Below are positions 44,356-52,559 of a stretch of 64,000 nt of DNA, piece by piece. Made by a program: the position numbers and the translations under genes. Position 1 is the first letter of the stretch. Each line of letters begins with the position of its first letter. Source of the stretch: Hohaiivirga grylli (GTDB taxonomy: Bacteria; Pseudomonadota; Alphaproteobacteria; Rhizobiales; Beijerinckiaceae); NCBI RefSeq assembly GCF_039655745.1, contig NZ_JBBYXI010000003.1, positions 372,001 to 436,000 of the forward strand. The letters run 5' to 3'. The notes beneath the pieces are model-generated. The model worked only from the letters and a program-made list of their open reading frames with translations. It was not told the DNA's origin and searched no databases.

Positions 44356-44388
44356 GACTATGCTACCAAAAATGGATAGCAAATCACC

Positions 44389-44413
44389 CGCCGAAACTGA
44401 CGGCGAGTTTTTT
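44389..44413 (+). terminator. First terminator in the late leader
   Basis: CGCCG (44389-44393) pairs with CGGCG (44401-44405) around a 7-base loop, followed two bases later by T6 (44408-44413). Short but G/C-only stem. Confidence 0.65.
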
Positions 44414-44435
44414 ATTACGGTGATATTTTATTACA

Positions 44436-44469
44436 GGTCATGAACCAGTCTTGGTTCGTGGCCTTTTTT
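44436..44469 (+). terminator. Second terminator in the late leader
   Basis: A 12-bp stem (44436-44447 with 44452-44463; two G-U pairs, no mismatch in plus-strand RNA), four-base loop GTCT, and T6. The wobble pairs fit only plus-strand RNA. Confidence 0.85.
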
Positions 44470-44603
44470 GTTTCCTTATTTCATGAAGTTATTAAAGGGT
44501 GCGGCTTAATTTTATTGAGAAATGGAAAGGCTTTTATGAGGCCGGATGACCAGACGCAAACTGGATATTGTTTCTCAACGGTGTGCCAGCCCTAGGTGTG
44601 ACG

Positions 44604-45026
44604 ATGGCAAAACTGAAGAACCAGCGTCATGAGCGATTTGCTCAGGCGCTTGCAATGGACTGGGGGGCTGAAGAAGCATTTCGCCTTGCCGGTTACAAGG
44701 AGAAGGGAACTGCAGCAGAAAAACGACTATCTGATCTACAAAATGATCAAAGTATTTTGGAGCGCATTCACGAAATCAGTTCCGGTGTTACGCAGAACAA
44801 TTCTGTAACAATTGCAATGCTGACAGAAGGCTTACTTCGCATTGCCAGAGAATGCGAAGCTTCAGAAGCGGCAACGGCTAAGAATGTTGCTCGTGGGGCC
44901 TATATGGACATCGCAAAGCTAAATGGCTTTGTGAAGGAACGGGTTGAAAGCAAGAATACCAATCGGACGATAACCGATAAGCCATTAAATGATGAAGAAT
45001 GGGCTCAGAAATATGCCACAGAATAG
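44604..45026 (+). CDS. Phage terminase small subunit
   Basis: 140 residues from ATG 44604 (AGGTG upstream). HERFAQALAMDWGAEEAFRLAGY followed by RLSDLQNDQSILERIHEI is the usual helix-turn-helix DNA-recognition pattern of small terminases. It recognises the pac or cos site and delivers DNA to the large subunit. Its 3' end overlaps the large subunit start by 14 bases. Confidence 0.85.
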   Translation: MAKLKNQRHERFAQALAMDWGAEEAFRLAGYKEKGTAAEKRLSDLQNDQSILERIHEISSGVTQNNSVTIAMLTEGLLRIARECEASEAATAKNVARGAYMDIAKLNGFVKERVESKNTNRTITDKPLNDEEWAQKYATE

Positions 45027-46455
45027 CTATATCTGGCGTCCGCAGAGTGGGCCGCAAAAGGCTCTTGTCGATTGTCCTTATCCGGAAATTTTCTTTGGTG
45101 GGGCACGCGGTGGCGGTAAGACAGATGGTGTCTTGGGGAAGTGGGCACTGAAAGAAAGGCTTTATGGAGCTGATTTCAATGCTGTTATGTTCCGCAGAAC
45201 AACCGTTTCATCTGAAGATGCCATCAGTCGATCACGACAGATATTCAAGCCACTTGGTGGTGTGTTTAATGAAAGCCGTAAAATCTGGACAATGCCGAAT
45301 GGTGGCAAGATAGGGTTTTCCTATCTTGATAGCGCAGGAGATGCGCAGGAATATCAGGGACGTAATCTTTCTGATGTCTGGGTTGAAGAGGTGGGGCAGT
45401 ACCCTGATCCGGCCGCGATTGATCGGCTTTTTGGTTTGTTACGATCTGCCAACGGTGTGCCTGTTCAGATGATCCTGACCGGTAACCCTGGCGGGCCGGG
45501 TCAACACTGGATTGCCAATCGATACCAGCTTGTGCCGTTTCCTGAAAAACCTCAGGTGATTGAGCGTAAGCTGGCGAATGGGGCTATCCATCGAATGGCA
45601 GTTATTCCATCCCGTATTACGGATAACCGTATCTTGATGAATGCGGACCCCGGTTATGTGGACCGATTGCATATGGTGGGTTCGGAAGAGTTAGTAAAAG
45701 CATGGTTGCAAGGAGATTGGGGCGCTGTTGAAGGCGCCTTTTTTGATTGCTGGGATAGTGAACAACATATCCTGCAACCGTTTTCCATTCCCGAGCACTG
45801 GTTGCGTTTTCGCTCCGGTGACTGGGGAACAGCCAAGCCATTCTCGATTGGCTGGTGGTGTGTTGTGGGAGAGGATACGGTGATGAATGGCCGTTTCCTG
45901 CCCCGCGGCGCCATCGTTCGTTATCGGGAATGGTATGGCTGCCAAAAGAATAAGCCCAATACCGGGCTGAAGTTATCTGCTGCTGAAGTTGCGCGCCAGA
46001 TTGCGCAGCTGGAGGCCGGAGAGAGCGTTGCTTATGGCGTTCTCGATGATGCCTGTTTTGCCAATACAGGCGGGCCAACCATTGCTGAAACCATGGCTGA
46101 AAATGGCGTTGATTGGCAGCCAACAGGCAATAAAACACGTATTTCACGCAATGGAATACTGGGTGGGTGGGACTTGATCCGTGCCCGTCTTCGCGGAAAT
46201 GCCGATGGGCACCCGATGATGTTTGTATTTTCAAACTGTCGGGATTTTATCAGGACCGTTCCTGTACTCCAGCATGATCCGCTGAAGCCGGAGGACCTCG
46301 ATACCGAGGCTGAAGACCATATTGCGGATGAAGCGCGCTATGCGTGCACGTCCCGCCCATGGGTACGGAGTAAGAATGATCAGCATCTAAACGTTCCGCA
46401 ACCGCCTGATATCGACCGCTGGATTAGTGGTGATGGTAGCTCGTGGCGGCTTTGA
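45013..46455 (+). CDS. Phage terminase large subunit
   Basis: 480 residues from ATG 45013 inside the small-subunit gene. ATPase: FFGGARGGGKTDG (Walker A), LSDVWVEEVGQ (Walker B with catalytic Glu), and LTGNPGGPG (coupling motif). The C-terminal nuclease domain has AYGVLDDACFANTGGPTI and DHIADEARYACTSR with acidic metal ligands. It packages the genome into the prohead and cuts it. Confidence 0.93.
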   Translation: MPQNSYIWRPQSGPQKALVDCPYPEIFFGGARGGGKTDGVLGKWALKERLYGADFNAVMFRRTTVSSEDAISRSRQIFKPLGGVFNESRKIWTMPNGGKIGFSYLDSAGDAQEYQGRNLSDVWVEEVGQYPDPAAIDRLFGLLRSANGVPVQMILTGNPGGPGQHWIANRYQLVPFPEKPQVIERKLANGAIHRMAVIPSRITDNRILMNADPGYVDRLHMVGSEELVKAWLQGDWGAVEGAFFDCWDSEQHILQPFSIPEHWLRFRSGDWGTAKPFSIGWWCVVGEDTVMNGRFLPRGAIVRYREWYGCQKNKPNTGLKLSAAEVARQIAQLEAGESVAYGVLDDACFANTGGPTIAETMAENGVDWQPTGNKTRISRNGILGGWDLIRARLRGNADGHPMMFVFSNCRDFIRTVPVLQHDPLKPEDLDTEAEDHIADEARYACTSRPWVRSKNDQHLNVPQPPDIDRWISGDGSSWRL

Positions 46456-46483
46456 GATAACCAAATAATTTAGAGATCGATTA

Positions 46484-47566
46484 ATGTATAGACGTCAATT
46501 TATGGACTACCTGATGGCGGGTGGTCGTCTTCAACCTGCGCAGGGAAATACAACAGGAACTAATATTTTATCGGAGGCTGAACGTCAGGCTTTAGCAGCT
46601 CAACAGGAGGCCGTCAGTCGTTATGCATTGATGCGAAATATGCCGGGAGCTATGCCGACTAAGGCTGATGAGATTACGGACCTTGGAGAACTTGACTACT
46701 CAAAGATCGCTTACCCTAAAGTGAATAAAGAGGTTGTTGATGAACCTGAAGATAGTAATTTAATTAATTATAAAGCCTTTCCAAATGGTTATGGAGGGGA
46801 ATGGGTACTCGGAGAGAAGCGCAGATTTGGAAATACTGAGGTTGAGCCACCAAGCTTTGCTTTTGGTATTAAGCCAGATACTAAGGAAATAGATGTTGGC
46901 AATGGAAATATTATCAAATTTCATAGTGTACACGCTCCTGCAAAGCTGAAGGTAGGAACGAGTAAGACTAATTTATACTCACATAAGACCGAGAATAGCT
47001 CGTCTGAGGGTGGGGTAGAGAATAATTTGGGAGATATTGGGGCTGAAGTTAATGGCGGGTTTGTGACCTATAATGGTTTCCCTGTTGGTGCTCGAGGAGA
47101 TGTGAGCTTTGGTGCGACCGTAGACTCCAAAATTCCAATGAGAACCAAAATAAAAGTACCGCATGCTGTAACTGATTTCTTTTTCCCAGATGGTAATAGT
47201 GATTTTTCAATTGGCCTAGACGGAGCACTAATTCTTTCAGGTGGGTCAGGAGGCGCTCTGGGAGGGCACGTAGGATTAAACGACAGAAACAAGGTTGCAA
47301 TCGGTGGTAGGGTTAAAGCCTCCGATGGCGTTGGCACAGGTGCAGAATTTGAAGCTTCAATAGAACCTGAAGAATATGAATTAACGCCAGAACGTATTGA
47401 ACGACGCTTGGATAAGCCTCGTCGTGATATGAAGCATATTAATGATCCTGAGCTTTTTGAATATGATGAGGCTGAAGGTTTATATCGCTCTGGTCTCATC
47501 AGCAAAGAAGATGCACACCAGATAAAAAATAATGCAATTCAGCGTTATCTCAAAAGAATAAACTAA
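46484..47566 (+). CDS. Unrecognised 360-residue protein inserted between terminase and portal
   Basis: No family recognised. The N-terminus is helical and Ala/Gln-rich (LSEAERQALAAQQEAVSRYA). The middle alternates short beta-like, glycine-rich stretches (GDIGAEVNGGFVTYNGFPVG, LILSGGSGGALGGHVGLN, AIGGRVKASDGVGTGAEFEA) like linkers in secreted toxins or barrel-like proteins. The charged C-terminus (ERIERRLDKPRRDMK) is helical. No signal peptide or membrane helix. AT-richer than neighbouring head genes. In P22-like phages the portal gene usually follows the terminase directly, so this looks like an inserted cargo gene; it could instead be a virion protein. Confidence 0.7.
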   Translation: MYRRQFMDYLMAGGRLQPAQGNTTGTNILSEAERQALAAQQEAVSRYALMRNMPGAMPTKADEITDLGELDYSKIAYPKVNKEVVDEPEDSNLINYKAFPNGYGGEWVLGEKRRFGNTEVEPPSFAFGIKPDTKEIDVGNGNIIKFHSVHAPAKLKVGTSKTNLYSHKTENSSSEGGVENNLGDIGAEVNGGFVTYNGFPVGARGDVSFGATVDSKIPMRTKIKVPHAVTDFFFPDGNSDFSIGLDGALILSGGSGGALGGHVGLNDRNKVAIGGRVKASDGVGTGAEFEASIEPEEYELTPERIERRLDKPRRDMKHINDPELFEYDEAEGLYRSGLISKEDAHQIKNNAIQRYLKRIN

Positions 47567-47581
47567 CTGAAGCGAAAATTA

Positions 47582-49498
47582 ATGACATCTACAGTTGATA
47601 CTATTCTCGATGATGCTGTCGGGACGTTTGAGGGCGAGACGCGCCTGTCTATATTGAAATCCCTGTTTAATGAATGCCGTAACTCAACGGAGATTGCGCG
47701 TCGGGAAGCTCAGAGGGATATTGATTATTATCATGACATTCAATGGACTGATGCGGAGCTGAAAGAGCTTGCACGGCGCCGGCAGCCACCGGTGACGATG
47801 AATGTCATCAAAGACAAGATTGAAAGCATTTGTGGCGTTGAGGAGCAATCTGATACTAGTCCGAAGGCTTGGGCCAGAACGCCAAATAGTGAGCAGGCAG
47901 CTGAAGTTGCGACAGATACGTTGCGATATGTCTGTGACGGCGAACGTTTTGCGAAGCATCGAATTGATGTTTTGCGGGATATGCTGATTGCAGGTACAGG
48001 CGGCGCAATTGTTGAGGTTGTGCCGAACAAGCTTGGCTCATTTGATATTAAAATTCGCAAACTGCGTTGGGAAACACTGGTTTATGACCCATTTTCCCGC
48101 GAGACGGATTTCTCTGATGCACGTTATCTGGGTTCAGCCATCTGGATGAACTCTGAAGATGTTATTGCCATGTATGGTGAGGCATCACGAGAGGCGGTAG
48201 AGGGTGCATTGGATGACAGTGGCCTTGCCGAAGATGGTGGTGAGAGCTATTCAGACAGGCCAATTGGTAGTGTCTGGTCTGATAGAAAACGCAACCGTGT
48301 TCTGATCGTTGAGCTTTATCATATTGAAGCTGGCATCTGGATGCATTCGATCTTTACGGGTGCAGGTGTTATCTCATCGCAGGAATCGCCTTATCGTAAT
48401 GCCGATGGTGAGCCGACGTGCCCGATTGAACTGGCATCAGCTTATGTCAACCGTGATAATGAGCGTTACGGTGTTGTGCGTTCAATGCTCTCGGCTCAGG
48501 ATGAGATTAATCATCGTCGCTCAAAAATGTTACATCTGCTCAATACGCGCCAGACTTATCGCAAAGAAGGTTCTATTGCGGCGAACGACCCGCAGACTTT
48601 GCGCCGTGAGCTGAACAAGCCTGATGGTGATATTGTCCTGGCCCGTACGGCAGAGTGGGGTAAGGATATTGGTATTATTCCAACATCTACCGAGTTTGCC
48701 GGGCAGGCTGAGCTTCTCAATGATGCACGCCGCTTCATTGATAAACAGGGGGCCAATAACGCTCTTATGGGGCGCGGAAGTGAGCACCAGTCTGGTCGCG
48801 CTATTCTCGCTCAGCAGCAGGCCGGATTACAGACGCTTGCGACGTTGTTTTCTGGCTATAATGACTGGATTTTACGTATTTATCGTCAGATATGGGCGAG
48901 GGCCCGCCAATTCTGGCAGGCACCTATGTGGGTTCGCGTAACGGATGACATTGGTTCGCCCAAGTTTATTCAGATCAACGAACCTGTTGTTGATGCCATT
49001 GGGACACCCCTGATTAACCCACAGACAGGGTTACCGATCATGCGCAACCGCATTGCGAAGATGGATGTTGATCTGATCGTTGATCGTGTTGTGGCCTCTG
49101 CCAACTTGCAGGATGAGATGTTTAAGGAGCTCATCTCTCTCGTTAAAGCCAGTGGGCTTGGCGCAACACCGCAGGTGTTGTCAGCATTGATTGCTTCATC
49201 GCCCGTACGGGCGCAGGTAAAACGGCAATTGATGCAGGCCATTCAGGTGCAAGGACAACCTGATCCGCAACAGCAGCAGCTGGTTTTGCGAAAGGCTCTG
49301 GCAGAAATTGCCAAGGAGGAGGCCTATGCAATGAAGTACGGCGCTTCTGCTATGAAAGATCAGGCAGAGGCAAGAAAAACCATGCTCAAGAATGTGCCAG
49401 ACGAACTGGACGTTGCAGTACTGATGCAGCAGTTACAAGCTTTTCAGGCTGCGCAAAATGACAAGATTGAACAGTCGATTTTAGCTAACGAGAGCTAA
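47582..49498 (+). CDS. P22-type portal protein
   Basis: 638 residues, normal for P22-like portals. RREAQRDIDYYHDIQWTD, RRQPPVTMNVIKDKIESICG, YVCDGERFAKHRIDVLRDML and the later INHRRSKMLHLLNTRQT match the family. A Gln-rich coiled C-terminus (VQGQPDPQQQQLVLRKAL) probably extends into the head. Twelve copies form the ring through which DNA is packaged and ejected. Followed by a strong terminator. Confidence 0.92.
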   Translation: MTSTVDTILDDAVGTFEGETRLSILKSLFNECRNSTEIARREAQRDIDYYHDIQWTDAELKELARRRQPPVTMNVIKDKIESICGVEEQSDTSPKAWARTPNSEQAAEVATDTLRYVCDGERFAKHRIDVLRDMLIAGTGGAIVEVVPNKLGSFDIKIRKLRWETLVYDPFSRETDFSDARYLGSAIWMNSEDVIAMYGEASREAVEGALDDSGLAEDGGESYSDRPIGSVWSDRKRNRVLIVELYHIEAGIWMHSIFTGAGVISSQESPYRNADGEPTCPIELASAYVNRDNERYGVVRSMLSAQDEINHRRSKMLHLLNTRQTYRKEGSIAANDPQTLRRELNKPDGDIVLARTAEWGKDIGIIPTSTEFAGQAELLNDARRFIDKQGANNALMGRGSEHQSGRAILAQQQAGLQTLATLFSGYNDWILRIYRQIWARARQFWQAPMWVRVTDDIGSPKFIQINEPVVDAIGTPLINPQTGLPIMRNRIAKMDVDLIVDRVVASANLQDEMFKELISLVKASGLGATPQVLSALIASSPVRAQVKRQLMQAIQVQGQPDPQQQQLVLRKALAEIAKEEAYAMKYGASAMKDQAEARKTMLKNVPDELDVAVLMQQLQAFQAAQNDKIEQSILANES

Positions 49499-49545
49499 GC
49501 ATCAGAGTAGAGAAAATACCTGCTGAAAATACTTAGAATTAAATG

Positions 49546-49570
49546 AAGCCGCTGACGAGCGGCTTTTTTT
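49546..49570 (+). terminator. Intrinsic terminator after the portal gene
   Basis: A perfect 8-bp stem AAGCCGCT / AGCGGCTT, loop GACG, and T7. It lies inside the late operon, so it should reduce or regulate expression of scaffold and coat unless antiterminated. Confidence 0.85.
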
Positions 49571-49681
49571 ATGCGGTGCAGCCGACCGCCAGATAACGGG
49601 CTCTACGAGTTGCGGATACTCGTCCATATTCGCACCCGATGCCGGGGACCGGGCATTACGCAAGACCGCGAGAAAGTCAAC
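49571..49681 (+). other. GC-rich structured leader before the scaffold gene
   Basis: About 110 bases clearly more GC-rich than the neighbours. Contains CGAGT-N7-ACTCG and ATGCC-N8-GGCAT hairpins and ends at the scaffold ribosome site. It has no believable coding content. It may be a conserved RNA element controlling translation of scaffold and coat. Confidence 0.4.
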
Positions 49682-50431
49682 ATGACAGAGAATATGACAG
49701 CAGCTGACATGGGATCAGATAGTTATAACCAGTTTGAAGAAAACACCTCTCATAATCCGGAAGGAATGGAGGAGTTTGAAGCTGAAGATACGTTATCTGA
49801 AGCGGTTGCTGACGATGAGAATACTGAAGGGGTAAAGACAGTGCCTTTAGCAACATTTCTGGAAATGAGAAATGAAGTCAAGGCCAGCCGCGCAGAAGCT
49901 GAGGAACTCAGACGTATTCTCGTCAGTGTGCAGCAAGAGGGTGTTAAACCTCCAGATCCAGTAACGGATCCGGTTGCATACCAGCAACACATGGAAATGC
50001 AGCGAATACAACAGCAGCAACAGCAAGAAGCTTTGGAGGCTCAGCAGCATTTAGGTTTTATTGAAAGCAGCCTCGAAAGTGCCAAGGAGCATCTTGGACA
50101 AGACTTTGAAGCAGCTTACGAAATGGCCAGAGCCAACCCCCAGGTTGCCAAGTATATTCTCTGTCACCCTAATCCTGGTGGGGCTCTTGTTGAGTTCCAC
50201 AAACAGTTGCAGCGTAACGGTGTGTTAGAGCGTTATCCAACAGGAGTTCTGGCGGATGACTGGCTGCTTGAACAATCCGATCGTCCGAACAAAAGATCGA
50301 ACGGTCCAATTTCCTATCAAAAATCTCACCTCGCAGCTCCCCCGCCATCTCTTGCTGGCGCACGGGGCGGAAATGCAAGCGTTATGGCGCCTGTTCTTTC
50401 CGATGACCCGATTGATGACATCCTGAAATAG
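49682..50431 (+). CDS. Phage scaffold-like protein
   Basis: 249 residues from ATG 49682 (GAGAAAG upstream); the longer open frame is the GC-rich leader. An acidic N-terminus (GMEEFEAEDTLSEAVADDE) leads to a Gln-rich coiled coil (HMEMQRIQQQQQQEALEAQQ). The C-terminus SDDPIDDILK is common in scaffold and capsid-assembly proteins. Position between portal and coat also fits. It should guide coat assembly and then leave the prohead. Confidence 0.8.
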   Translation: MTENMTAADMGSDSYNQFEENTSHNPEGMEEFEAEDTLSEAVADDENTEGVKTVPLATFLEMRNEVKASRAEAEELRRILVSVQQEGVKPPDPVTDPVAYQQHMEMQRIQQQQQQEALEAQQHLGFIESSLESAKEHLGQDFEAAYEMARANPQVAKYILCHPNPGGALVEFHKQLQRNGVLERYPTGVLADDWLLEQSDRPNKRSNGPISYQKSHLAAPPPSLAGARGGNASVMAPVLSDDPIDDILK

Positions 50432-50462
50432 ATGCGGAGGGGCTGTATGGAGCTTTATATAT

Positions 50463-51581
50463 ATGACAACAATTGATTTGAATTCTGAGCTTGCAGTCAA
50501 GCGCTGGTCACGTGATGCGTATCGTGAATATGTGCGCCAGTCCGGCTTCAAGAATTTTATGGGTAAAAACCAGAACAGCGTTATTCATCTGCGTTCGCAA
50601 TCTAAGAACGAGACGGGTGACACTATTAACATCCCTCTGCTTGCCAAACTAAAAGGTGAGCCAAAGCGTGGTTCTCAGCCTATTGAAGGCAATGAGAAGG
50701 GGATGGCAAATTATAACTTCCGTGTCGGTATTGACTGGGTTGGTGAAGGTGTTGCCGTTTCCAATTCTGATCAGTTTCGTACAGTTGTTGATCTGCTGAA
50801 CTCTGGTCGTTCAGGCCTCGTCAACTTTATGGCGGAAATTACACGTAATGATATCATTGATGCCCTGAACTCAAAGAATGGTATCCGTGATGTTACGGGC
50901 ATCAATGGGTATCTTCCTGCTTCTGCAAGTATTCGTAATGCCTGGACTGCCGCAAACTCTGATCGTGTTCTCTTTGGTAATACGCAGGATAATTATAACC
51001 CAACTTTCTCTACTGCGCTGGCTAATGTTGATACGGCATTGACGAAGGCAACAGTTCAGAATGCGCGGATGATGGCCCGCACAGCCCGCCGCATCATTCG
51101 TCCATCTACCGTTGAAGAGCGGAATGGTATGAGCGGTAAAGGGGGCAATATTGTTGAATGTTATGTCATGTTTGTCGGTGCGAAGACATTCATGAATCTG
51201 AAGCAGGATCCTGAGGTCCGGGATGATCTGCGTTATGCCATGGATCGTGGTAACAGCAACCCGATTTTCCGTCCGGATGATCTGATGATTGATAACATCA
51301 TTATCCGTGAGATTCCGGAAATTACTGAGCGTTGCATTATCCGTGGTGCTGGGGCCGATGGTAAAGATGTCGAGCCATATTACCTGTGTGGTGCACAGGC
51401 CATTGCTTATGCGATTGGTAAAGAGGCAACCTTTAAGACGGATGCCCGCGATTATGGCCACATTAACGGTGTTGCCGTTCGTGAACTTCGTGGCATTGAA
51501 AAAACCGTATTTACCGGCCCACTTGATGAGAGCACCTCCCAGATCGACCATGGCATGCTGACGGGCTATGTATTGGCCTAA
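50463..51581 (+). CDS. Major capsid protein (N4-gp56/DUF4043-like)
   Basis: 372 residues. AVKRWSRDAYREYVRQSGFKN at the start, NETGDTINIPLLAKLKGEP and VMFVGAKTFMNLKQDPEV resemble the N4 gp56/DUF4043-type coat proteins. Placed right after the scaffold gene and before a decoration protein. Forms the shell. A strong stem-loop follows (51598-51619), typical after highly expressed coat genes. Confidence 0.85.
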   Translation: MTTIDLNSELAVKRWSRDAYREYVRQSGFKNFMGKNQNSVIHLRSQSKNETGDTINIPLLAKLKGEPKRGSQPIEGNEKGMANYNFRVGIDWVGEGVAVSNSDQFRTVVDLLNSGRSGLVNFMAEITRNDIIDALNSKNGIRDVTGINGYLPASASIRNAWTAANSDRVLFGNTQDNYNPTFSTALANVDTALTKATVQNARMMARTARRIIRPSTVEERNGMSGKGGNIVECYVMFVGAKTFMNLKQDPEVRDDLRYAMDRGNSNPIFRPDDLMIDNIIIREIPEITERCIIRGAGADGKDVEPYYLCGAQAIAYAIGKEATFKTDARDYGHINGVAVRELRGIEKTVFTGPLDESTSQIDHGMLTGYVLA

Positions 51582-51597
51582 TGCAGATCTGTGCGGC

Positions 51598-51619
51598 GGG
51601 GCGGCAATGTTGCCGCCCC
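51598..51619 (+). other. Stem-loop after the capsid gene
   Basis: GGGGCGGCAA (51598-51607) and its complement (51610-51619), a nearly perfect GC-rich hairpin. No adjoining T-run, so it is more likely to protect mRNA or cause partial termination. Confidence 0.6.
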
Positions 51620-51691
51620 GGATTATTTCTACTCAATCTGGAGTGAATGCCTTTTGAGCATTTTTCTCTGATAAAATTCCAAGGAAAATAT

Positions 51692-52093
51692 ATGATTAAT
51701 GCAAATCAGGGCGTCAGTGCTACGGATGCTGCTGGCCATGGGCTTGGTGGTGATCTGAAATGTGCAACCTCAACATTTACATTTGATACCAATCTCACAG
51801 TTGGCCAGTCTGTTGCGATGCTTGCAGTACCAGCTGGTGCGCGCATCATTGATGCAAGAATTGCTGCTGAAGGTTTTACTGATGGCACATTCAATCTCGG
51901 TGATGCAGAGGTACCAGCACGTTTTGCTGATGGGGTTGTGCCTGCTTCCAGCCTTACAAAGAACAGCTTCCATTTATACCGCAAGAGTACAGTTTTGAAG
52001 CTGACAGCCAAGACTGCACCTACAGCGAAGAATGGGGTGCTGAAGCTTGCCGTTTTTTACATTGTAGACGGTGTATCCCCACGCGACATGTAA
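51692..52093 (+). CDS. Phage head decoration/structural protein
   Basis: 133 residues from ATG 51692 with AAGGAAA upstream. Small, beta-rich and polar: SVAMLAVPAGARIIDARIAA, GTFNLGDAEVPARFADG, VLKLAVFYIVDG. Located directly after the coat gene, the usual place for decoration or head-stabilising proteins. No named family can be given. Confidence 0.65.
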   Translation: MINANQGVSATDAAGHGLGGDLKCATSTFTFDTNLTVGQSVAMLAVPAGARIIDARIAAEGFTDGTFNLGDAEVPARFADGVVPASSLTKNSFHLYRKSTVLKLTAKTAPTAKNGVLKLAVFYIVDGVSPRDM

Positions 52094-52098
52094 AAGTC

Positions 52099-52120
52099 GG
52101 GGTTTGATAACCCAAACCCC
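52099..52120 (+). other. Hairpin after decoration gene
   Basis: GGGGTTTG (52099-52106) pairs with CAAACCCC (52113-52120) around a 6-base loop. No T-run. Confidence 0.5.
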
Positions 52121-52131
52121 AGTTTGGAATC

Positions 52132-52167
52132 TATCTGGAGGGTAATCTGACTTCTACACTCCAGATA
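52132..52167 (+). repeat. 9-bp inverted repeat upstream of the gp4-like gene
   Basis: TATCTGGAG (52132-52140) and CTCCAGATA (52159-52167), second hairpin in the same intergenic gap, ending 29 bases before the next start. It may shape translation of the gp4-like gene. Confidence 0.45.
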
Positions 52168-52196
52168 TCAAAAATAGTTATACGCTGAGGGATACG

Positions 52197-52559
52197 ATGA
52201 GTTTTTCGAAAGCAACACTTATTGAACAGGCTTTGAATAATCTGGGTGTCCTTGGAGCAGGTCAACCCGTAGAAGCCGAAGATTATGCCAAACTGGATCG
52301 TATTTTGAAAAGTACGGTTGCGGTTCTGGCGGCTCAGAAGATTATATATCTTGAAGCAGAGTACGATGCTGACGAATTCCCTGATGAGCTGCTTTTACCT
52401 CTTGCTCAAATCTTGGCAAGTAACGCAGCTTCTGCCTATCAGCTGGGTGGAAGTGATGTAATGGCAGCTCGCCAGATTGCTCTTGAAGCTGAATTTAATA
52501 TTCGTGCGATGTCTGAGACAGAACGTGGCTCCCAACCAACACCAGCACTGTATTTCTGA
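52197..52559 (+). CDS. P22 gp4-like tail accessory / head completion protein
   Basis: 120 residues. GAGGGAT precedes the ATG at 52197. SKATLIEQALNNLGVLGAGQ and the helical middle (EDYAKLDRILKSTVAVLAA) are the gp4-type pattern; members bind the portal ring after packaging and extend it towards the tail. Its stop overlaps the gp10-like start by one base. Confidence 0.75.
   Translation: MSFSKATLIEQALNNLGVLGAGQPVEAEDYAKLDRILKSTVAVLAAQKIIYLEAEYDADEFPDELLLPLAQILASNAASAYQLGGSDVMAARQIALEAEFNIRAMSETERGSQPTPALYF

Larger units (their letters stand above)
44361..44469 (+). ncRNA. Putative short late-leader RNA
   Basis: Predicted transcript from the promoter at 44327-44355 to one of the two intrinsic terminators, about 50 or 108 bases long. 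No reading frame of note. By position it corresponds to the lambda 6S (pR'-tR') leader RNA. Existence is inferred from promoter and terminator sequence only. Confidence 0.4.

Noticed and set aside
45617..46234. 205-codon minus-strand frame opposite the terminase large subunit
   Set aside because: Antisense of an unmistakable terminase; no ribosome site and no plausible protein.
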